From positions 47,957,623-48,021,622 of the forward strand of contig CM054134.1 of assembly GCA_028751875.1 (NCBI GenBank): a stretch of DNA of 64,000 bases, given 5' to 3'. The stretch is from Rapana venosa. Lineage: Eukaryota > Mollusca > Gastropoda > Neogastropoda > Muricidae. A model generated the notes under the pieces. The model ran no database searches, was not told where the DNA came from, and saw nothing but the letters and a program-made list of their open reading frames with translations. Positions 56,662 to 64,000 of the stretch are shown piece after piece. The translations under genes and the position numbers were made by a program. Position 1 is the stretch's first letter. Each line of letters starts with the position of its first letter.

Positions 56662-57921
56662 GACAAGTGCTTTGCTTAAAGCAGTAACTAGCATCTTTCA
56701 CAGGAAAAGCCAAGGGAATAAAAGGCGTGGATTCTGGCTGCGTGCACATTGTAGACTCCAGCGATGGGAAAAAGCTTTTAGGGAGGGGAGTGTTCGGTAG
56801 ATTTTGTTTCATGGGGATTTTGTGGGCCCCCCCCCCCCCCCTCCACTTTTTTTTTTTTTTTTTAAAGATTGGGGATAGTATGGTAGGGTTTGGGGTGTTT
56901 TTTAGATAAAATTTTTCTCACAGGATTAGGATTTGCCCCCCCCCCCTCCCCCCAATGTACATAGATTTAACTTTTGCTACATTTTCTCATACTAATACGC
57001 TAGCTAGATGGTTATTGCTCTAGACTGTTTAGATTCTAGCTCAGCTTGGTGGGAAAGAAGAGGAGATTTTTTATAAGATATACAACATGCAAGGGGCTGA
57101 AATCTTCCTGACTCTGTGTGTGTGTGCGTGCGTGCGTGCATGTCTTTGCATTCCTCAGTCGGAACTCAAAGGTTCACCATTGGTGAGATTTTCGTACATC
57201 TGATCATTTTTCATCACCATTGAGGCTGCCACATTCTGTCAACAGGGATGATATCTAAACATGAAGCCTGAACATGTACAAGTGCTTTTGATTTTATCAC
57301 CCATTCTTACCTGCACACAGACACCTACTCCTCTTCCAAGGGTGGAAAGAAAGGGAAGAGTGCAAGACACTTGACAGTGTAACTTTTCATGCAGAGGACT
57401 TCACTGATCCTAAGCAGTGGAAGGGGATTGAGGTCTGCGCAAATGTTGGCTTGAAAGAGGTCTTTTTCAACTTGGTGGCCCTGGGATCGAACTGTCAATG
57501 TTGTAGCCACTCAGCCATGCAGACCATCACAATGTATTCCGTCAACTATGCACATTGATGTCAGTACTTCATTGGAAGAGGTAGTGAGCTATAAATGTAC
57601 AAAAATACTCATTTCTCAGTATAAATGTCTAAGAAAGTTTTAATGTGTTTGATGCCTGACATCTGTTAATTCATTTGCTCTGATATGATTACTTTTGCTC
57701 TAAAAGAAGTTCCGATTTCCAGCTTTCTAAGGTGATAAAGATAAAGGTGTATCACTTCAATTTTCACTGAAATGCAAAATGAAATGACATACTGCAGTCT
57801 TTTACTTTTTTTGTTTCCAAACTACAGTATGAATTTCTGTGATGTCAGGGCCACTACAATGCAGTCTTGTGTATGCCAACAGTCACTTAATGCTCATTTC
57901 ATAATACAAAATGACAATAAA
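56662..57921 (+). other. CENPE: Probable CENP-E 3' untranslated region
   Basis: AATAAA occurs 55 bp after the stop (56717-56722) and again at 57916-57921. The second is followed by a T-rich stretch and seems the better poly(A) signal. Poly-C runs lie at 56827-56842 and 56936-56946, and a minus-strand SINE at 57150-57540. Where the transcript really ends cannot be settled from sequence. Confidence 0.45.
57150..57540 (-). mobile_element. tRNA-headed SINE with RTE-type tail, minus strand
   Basis: The head at the right (minus strand) has A box TGGCTGAGTGG and B box AGTTCGATCCC. The left end is the RTE-type tail with AAAATCTCACCAATGGTGAA. The region between resembles family A/B bodies only weakly. 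Confidence 0.65.
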
Positions 57922-58480
57922 GACCTTCCTTTTTTCCCTAAGAAGTTTGCATTTCAGTTTTTATGAATGGCAGTAAGGTGCTTTGATGATAATCTTGTGA
58001 TTGACACCGGTGTCTAATTCAAGTTCCTACAGGTACATTGTCTCCTTCCATGAATTTGCTTGACTACACTATCTATGTATTTTTAAATGAAGCCATAAAA
58101 ACATCCAAATAAGAAATCATTGGGAATATCTGACATGCTATGCATGGCTGAGAAAGGGGGGGAAGAGTTGCTGTAAAGAGGTCAGTGGTGGGATGGATAG
58201 GTCATAAAACATGTGATGTGTGTTTGAAAGGAGTAGATTGTGGCTGTTTATCTTTGCGATTTTCTAAGCTCATTTTTGTTGTGTGTAAGGACGCTAGAAT
58301 GATTTTCAGCTGGTTGGACTGAAGTGGAGCACACTGTGGTTCCACGCTTGTTTAAGTGTTTCATGACTTCCAAACTTACTGTAACATCAACTCTCAGCTA
58401 TAGCTTCGTAATGTGTAGCCTAGGGTTTCAGTCAAAGGTTTTTTAAAGAAACAAAAAACTTGCGTGAAAAACACCTTCTG

Positions 58481-58604
58481 AATATAAGAGCCTGTAGTGT
58501 CCTGAAATGTTTCAACTAGTTTCATTAACACTGCTGTAAGCAAATATAAGAGCCTGTAGTGTCCTGAAATGTTTCAACTATTTTCTTAACACTGCTGTAA
58601 GCAG
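58481..58604. repeat. 62-bp tandem duplication
   Basis: AATATAAGAGCCTGTAGTGT and the following sequence are repeated from 58543. Confidence 0.93.
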
Positions 58605-58679
58605 TGCATAATTTTTCAGATAGTCGAGCTAAGCCATCTGCCTGTTGATTTTAAAGAACCAATAATGATGTCTCTTGAG

Positions 58680-59074
58680 AGTGACCTCGACAAACTATCC
58701 ACATTCCACACAAAGAATCTCAGAAGAATCTTGCGCATCTTCTGGCCTGAGACCATCTCCAACCAAGAACTTTTTGCCCGTTGCAACCAAGAAAGCATGG
58801 ACAACATCATCATGCATAGGCGATGGGGATGGATAGGGCATATCTGCCGTCGGGAACAGGGAAACATCGCCTGAACAGCCCTCCACTGGACACCAGAGGG
58901 AAAACGCAAACGAGGACGACCCAAGAACACTTGGCGTCGGACTGTCAAAACAGAGCTGAAGACCTTCCAACATACCTGGGGAACCATCCGGAAGCTGGCC
59001 CAGGACAGACAGGAGTGGAGAACATTTGTTGCTGCCCTACGTGCCAATAAGGCACAAAGGCATTGATGATGATG
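58680..59074 (+). mobile_element. RTE-type LINE, 5'-truncated, 19-bp duplication
   Basis: A 395-bp insertion is bounded by the perfect duplication AATAATGATGTCTCTTGAG (58661-58679 and 59075-59093). It encodes the RTE C-terminus: FHTKNLRRILRIFWPETISN, MHRRWGWIGHICRREQGNIA, one TGA stop (58872-58874), then GKRKRGRPKNTWRRTVKTEL and RQEWRTFVAALRANK. The tail is (TGA)n. Confidence 0.93.
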
Positions 59075-59264
59075 AATAATGATGTCTCTTGAGTGTTAGC
59101 TGAGATTTGTATATTTTTGTAGTTCAGGTTTTCATTCCTCAGCTGACCAATAACTTAATAAAGGATTGTGCTGTAGATTGTCATTGCAGACACACATCAT
59201 GCACACAGAGGCTGCTATGTTATGATAATTCATGTACAGTATATGTATTGAATGAGAATATAAA

Positions 59265-59545
59265 ATTGTTTGCGTGTGTAAGAGCGTTAACCTCAAGATG
59301 TGAATGTAACTGAGGGGGCAAGTTCAAGTCCGTGCTGAGGTATCCACTTGAGGGGATCTTCTGCAATTAACAGTGGCACTGACTCCATTCCCTGGAAAGT
59401 CCTTTGGATAAGGCTATGAAGTGAGGCCTGGTGCGACGTGAATCACCTCAGAACATCTTGTGCACACTTTAAAATCCCATCTGCCTTCTTATGCACACTT
59501 TAAAATCCAATCCGCCTTTTGTAGATAGAAGGAAGGCCAGGTGGT
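59265..59545 (+). repeat. Decayed SINE family B copy
   Basis: A degenerate head (GGCAAGTTCAAGTCCGTGC B-box region) is followed by the body GTCCTTTGGATAAGGCTATG and AACATCTTGTGCACAC. Confidence 0.65.
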
Positions 59546-59559
59546 ACAGGTAAAATGGA

Positions 59560-60670
59560 CGACACCAACGTATCCAGCATGGACCCTGCTACTTGGAGAT
59601 GGATGAGCTCCACCAAGTTCACCTTGGCCTGGTGTCTTATGTAGAGGTTAGATCATGTATGCTTAAGGAGTGGATATATCACAGCATATGCAATACATAT
59701 ACGACAACTGAATCATAGAAAAGAATCTAAATTACATTATTTGTGTTTATTTTCTATTTTACTCTCAAATGTAAATAAAACCAAATGTATGCAAGCACTC
59801 TTTGTGTGGTTGATTGACTGTCATTTTGACTTTAACCGCAGGAGCTTATGCAAGGTAAAATTTAGCAGAATAATAATTTTGAGGAACAAATTTGTTATTA
59901 GGTTGTGTGTGTGTGTTTTTCCCCCCTGGATGTTACATTGTTGCTGTGATTTCTGATTGCTGCTCTTAAACTGCTTGAAGTTCATCATGCATAGATCCAG
60001 GATGAGTTTACTACCAACACAAATAACCTATAAAAAAAGGTAGTTCCTCTGACATTATTAAGACTTGCTTTTTTAATCATGTCCTCTGTATTCTTCATCT
60101 GCAACTACACATATGAAGTTTCCTAAATAACGCCTTGTTAAATCCAGGTGTTGCCAAACTGATTTTTTTTTCTGCACTGTTCTATCAGAGCCAAACAAGA
60201 TTTGCTTCTTTGTGCATGTGTTGTTTTATTTATTTAAAGTCAGTGAAAGTCTTTGTCATGTATTGCTGTTTTTGTAAATACAACTCTGCTGTCTTAATAT
60301 TGTTGAAATCACTACAGATTTCAGCATTTTCATGTTGACTGTGTCTGACCTTATGAATGTGTTCTGCCAATGTGTTGTTGTTTTGTTGCTTAAAAGATTC
60401 TGTCTCTCTTTACTGTCAACAGCCATACTGTCTTTCCCTTGGTCCTCTCTGTCATTTGTCTACTGTCATCTCATTGCAGTGTTAATGTACTCTAAAAATG
60501 TGTGTTTTAAAGATGATGGCTTTGGTGTCATTTTGAAAGTATTTTTACTGTATTGTTGATATTTCTTATGATGTTGTGTATCTGAGTTTCCTGTGTCTCA
60601 TGCCTTTCCCTTTGTCTCTCCCTCTAATATGTAAGCTAGCAGACAATTCACATATTATATCCACAACAAG

Positions 60671-60738
<68 letters not shown>

Positions 60739-61660
60739 GGCTTTACACATTTTCAAATTGCAGAAAATGAAAAGCAAACGACAACAAAAACAGCAAAAAA
60801 AATCAGCAAACTGGCAAAGATTTTTTTAGATATATATGAAGTCCATCTACACAAAAGTTCAGAAATTGTCACTATTTGAGAAAATGCTCTATGCTTGAAA
60901 AAATGAATGAGTTAAAGACACTCACCAATCACACACAAAGGCTTGAGAGTAATAGAAATGCTGTTTCCAGTAAACTGTGATTTCAGTCAGGTTGTGTGCT
61001 TGTCAGCTTCTGCATGTACAACTTTAAGCTATTCAATTAACATTATAGATCAAGTGTGCATTGTAACTGATACTTAAACTCTAGTTCGTGGTTAGATGCT
61101 TTTGAGAGATATGTTACATTTGGAGTAATCTGGTCCTGTAAAATACAACACACATTTCTTTGAAAATTGTACTCTGTAAAATTTCTTTTGAAATTCTCTT
61201 CTTTTCAGCACAATGCTATCTTTCCAATCCTTTCTTTCTGTGATCTGAAAGGCAACATTGATTGTAAACTTTATAATGTAAAAAATATAAGTTTTTAAAT
61301 AGTGAAAGAAAATAAGAATGCACTTGCCTTTTTCCCCCCATTTTTTTGTGCACATTGAAGTATGACATGCCTTCTTTGCAGTATATTGAAACCATACTGT
61401 TTCTTGGAGAATACATCTTCTTTATAACAGTCACTGAGTCAGTGTCTTGATTGAGTTAGAGTGGAATGAATGTGGACTTATATATACATATATTGCAATT
61501 AGAAAGCAAGAAAGAAAAACAATAAATAGCATTTTCAGTTTTTGCATGGTGTTGCAGGTACCCCACCTTAACCCCTGGGAACCACCCAGAATATGCACTC
61601 TGTCTCATTCATCTCATCTGGGAACCTAATTATACTCTGACTGAGAAATTTGTGTGTGCC
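59560..61660. other. Intergenic, no gene seen
   Basis: AT-rich sequence with a (CA)n run at 60671-60735. Open frames are short and featureless on both strands. Confidence 0.6.
60671..60735. repeat. (CA)n microsatellite
   Basis: A pure CA run of about 65 bp. Confidence 0.97.
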
Positions 61661-61664
61661 ACTT

Positions 61665-61905
61665 TTCTTCTTCTTCCGTCGTTCCTCAACTAGAGCTCCG
61701 AGGTTCACCAGTGGTGAGATTTTTGCGTTTGCGACTGCATCTTTTCCCCACCGCTCAGCCAGCTGCATTCCAACTTCAGGGATGGTGTCTAAACTCAACA
61801 CCTGTGTGCGTGCCTTTTTAAAAATGTTGTCATCCGTTCCTATTGGCATGAAGTGGTATAAAGTCTCATCCGAAGGACTTTGACATTCATTTTAATTTTT
61901 TTGTC
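61665..61905 (-). mobile_element. SINE family B piece with RTE-type tail, minus strand
   Basis: The minus strand reads AGTCCTTCGGATGAGACTTT, then GGATGACAACATTTTTAAAA, CCTGAAGTTGGAATGCAGC, the tail CGCAAACGCAAAAATCTCAC, CTCGGAGCTCTAGTTGAGG and a GAAGAAGAAG end. The tRNA head and part of the body are missing. Confidence 0.75.
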
Positions 61906-62164
61906 ATGTTGCTGGAGTGTATGTGTCTTCTCCATCATGAGTTTTTCAACCTGAAATCAAAAGGGAAGGGTGGGGAACATATCACGCATGCATGCACACA
62001 CATATTTTTATGGGGATGCCACACACTTAAAAAATATGAAGTATCATCACCTGAAAATCTTGTGCTAGAAGAAACATTCCTGTGATGATTTTAAGCATGA
62101 AATAAGCCTTTACCAAACTTTTCATTTCAATGGAGAAAGATCAAATCCTTATTAAATGGCCAGA

Positions 62165-62411
62165 GGCCCAAAATGTGAGCAAAACAATGAAATGAAGGCA
62201 AAGTTCATGCCCAAATATAAATTTTTAAAAAGCTGTTCAGTAAGAAAGTAACCTAACTAGGAAGATGTAGATCAGATGACTATTCAGGTGGACCAAAACT
62301 TGAGCAAAACAATGAAATGAAGGCAAAGTCCATGCCCAAATAGAAAAAAACCCCTGTTCAGTAAGTAAGTAACCTAACTAGGAAGATGTAGATCAGAGGA
62401 CTATTCAGGTG
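62165..62411. repeat. About 121-125-bp tandem duplication
   Basis: GAGCAAAACAATGAAATGAA ... CCTAACTAGGAAGATGTAGA and CTATTCAGGTG occurs twice, with small differences. Confidence 0.9.
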
Positions 62412-62419
62412 TTTTCGGC

Positions 62420-63090
62420 ACATTCTTCATCACTCACTTGTTTCAATGGCTCAGCAGTACCTTTAATGATGGTTTGATAGAAAGCTTTAACCCACCACCC
62501 CATCCTCCACTGTAGGTGAGGCTCTGTAACTGAACCATTGTCGAGGGAAGGGGGCTTAGTAAGTGATGTCCAGTGTATGTTAGCCTAGAACAGGCGCCAC
62601 TGAACACCACCAAAGTGGTCCAGCAGCAATGCAGTGCCCCTCTGCTTGTTGGCCCAATGGTGGCTTGGCATTGATAGACACCCCGTAGACTTCTGACCCT
62701 GGGGGATGCGAGTAACGAATCTGGGTATGGCTGGAGTGGCAAGATCGAGCTGAACAGTGTTGGAACAACAAGACAAGACTGTCACAGAAGATGAGGCAGC
62801 AAACAAGTGATCACAAAAAAGCCTTAACCTACCCCACAAAGCATTCATGACTGACATTAACTGTCAGTTGGGAAATGACAACCAGCCAGTTAGTTCTTGA
62901 CATTTTGGAACAGGTGGAAAACGGTGCCTAATATAGGAATCGGGCCACACGATCAACAATTCCAAAGCCGTAGGGGTGAACTGTAGCCATGGTGCAATGC
63001 CCAACTGCAGACTTGTGTTCAGGGACATTGACTCGCTGAAACAGCTTGCCTCGAGTAACTTTCCTCCATGCTTACAAATGATGTGGTCCA
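62420..63090. other. Intergenic, possibly part of a decayed transposon
   Basis: Several short minus-strand frames are present. This stretch adjoins the mariner relic and may be its remainder, but I cannot align it convincingly. Confidence 0.3.
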
Positions 63091-63129
63091 GTTGCTGGTT
63101 AGTATTTTCCAGTCACTGTTTGAAAATCC

Positions 63130-63370
63130 GGAAGCAAAAAACTATCTGCATCCCAACTATCCTTCACTTTGCCATAAGACACAGGGTCATCTTTGCCTTC
63201 TATGGAGGGTGTTAGTCAAGGTTTTCTTCAAGAGCAGGCTCATATTTTTGTATAGTTATGAACCCATGTTTCATCTACAGTTACAAATTTGGCACGAAAG
63301 TCAACCGGATCTGCTACATACAGATTGTTTCAGCAATTGTCCCTCCAGCATGTTTCTAAGTCCTGAGTCC
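63130..63370 (-). pseudogene. Mariner-type transposase relic
   Basis: A minus-strand frame (about 63312 down to 63240) reads ADPVDFRAKFVTVDETWVHN then YTK. VTVDETWVH is the mariner catalytic block carrying the first Asp of DDD. The frame then hits stops and shifts; further left there is only KAKMT and SWDADSFLL, weakly like the next mariner blocks. The element is decayed and its terminal repeats were not found. Confidence 0.65.
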
Positions 63371-63584
63371 TACAAAATGTTGACAACTCCCTTGCAGATT
63401 TTTTTTTCTTATTTCCGGGTCTTTCATCAGAATGAGATAAACATGATTGATGCCCAGATGTCTTGTCTGCCATTGCCTGCCTTCGGTTTTAACTATGGCA
63501 TTTATTTCTTTGCCAGTGCTCTTTGGTCTTACACAATGGCGGTCATCTTCTAAGCTGTCTTTTCCATGTTTTATTTTCTGTTCC

Positions 63585-63960
63585 TGGACTAGAGCTCCGA
63601 GGTTCATCGATAATAAGATTTTGCGTATGCGACCGCTTATGCCTCTTGGTTCCTTGGGGAACATAGGGCTGCAACAACACCCCTCCAACGAACTCGGTTT
63701 TGGGAGATCCTCTTCAGCTCGGCCCATGTCATTCCGGCTGCCTTCGTTTCTTGGTCAACACTTCTGCGCCAGGTCTGTTTTGGTCGACCAACTTTTTTTG
63801 CCTACCATAAATGTAGCCACATTCCGACTTACGGGACGATATGTAAACACGACACATGTGCGCATGTATTTGTGAAATGTTGTTATCTTTTCCTACTGGC
63901 ATGCAATGACTTGCTTTTGGGAAAGGTGGAACAGGATTTAACATGCGTGCAAGATGTTCT
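63585..63960 (-). mobile_element. SINE/RTE chimera at the window edge
   Basis: Reading the minus strand from the right: family B body (GAACATCTTGCACGCATG, AAAAGATAACAACATTTCAC), then GTCGGAATGTGGCTACATTT. RTE coding sequence follows (about 63790-63645; a frame giving TWAELKRISQNRV and a C-terminal WRGVVAAL block). The shared tail GCGGTCGCATACGCAAAATC ends with CTCGGAGCTCTAGTCCAGG. The SINE head would lie beyond 64000. Confidence 0.7.
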
Positions 63961-64000
63961 GTAGGCCCTATGCGTTCACGGTATACGGGACTTTGGAATA

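Noticed and set aside
62443..62857. Overlapping minus-strand frames of 63-99 aa
   Set aside because: No recognisable domain and three competing frames; possibly decayed transposon sequence but not supportable as a gene.

Overview
The window looks like animal nuclear DNA, most likely from a mollusc and perhaps a marine gastropod; the mollusc call is inference from the mix of repeats. Supporting observations are spliced orthologues of two animal genes with GT/AG introns of roughly 0.3-3 kb, an AT-rich background crowded with GT/CA and GA microsatellites, and many tRNA-headed SINEs alongside CR1/L2-type LINEs, RTE-type LINEs and a mariner relic. No prokaryotic feature, CRISPR array or rRNA is present, and no stand-alone tRNA gene was found.

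Left part (1-15.1 kb, minus strand): eight exons (6718-15100) of a PROPPIN-family WD-repeat protein orthologous to vertebrate WIPI2/WIPI1, an autophagy PI3P effector. The FRRG lipid-binding motif is intact. The C-terminal quarter was not found to the left, so the gene probably continues beyond position 1. Its last visible intron carries a 20-copy, 40-bp hairpin satellite (5.74-6.52 kb), and the other introns contain truncated LINE copies.

Middle (15.1-21.9 kb): a head-to-head spacer with two CCAAT boxes 31 bp apart and a CHR-like element, as expected of a G2/M promoter. It is followed by a nearly full-length but dead CR1/L2-type LINE on the minus strand (16.34-19.88 kb) and several SINE pieces.

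Main gene (21953-56661, plus strand): a complete 27-coding-exon CENP-E kinesin. The exon phases all join and sum to 7524 nt, which is 2507 aa plus stop. It has an N-terminal kinesin motor, an Aurora-site region, about 1,900 residues of mostly coiled coil (one 3.1-kb exon alone encodes 1,032 aa), and a C-terminal CKTQ farnesylation box. WIPI2 acts in autophagosome formation and CENP-E in chromosome congression; they share a neighbourhood and perhaps a promoter, not a pathway.

The CENP-E introns hold an informative repeat collection: an intact single-ORF retroelement with 14-bp target-site duplications and a TTTCAAG-type tail (23.70-24.84 kb), several complete SINEs with clear duplications, an RTE fragment nested inside an L2 tail, and one hairpin-headed SINE family present in seven places.

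Right end (56.7-64 kb): the CENP-E 3' region, an RTE 3' end with a 19-bp duplication, a decayed mariner transposase, local duplications and a SINE/RTE chimera that runs to the window edge.
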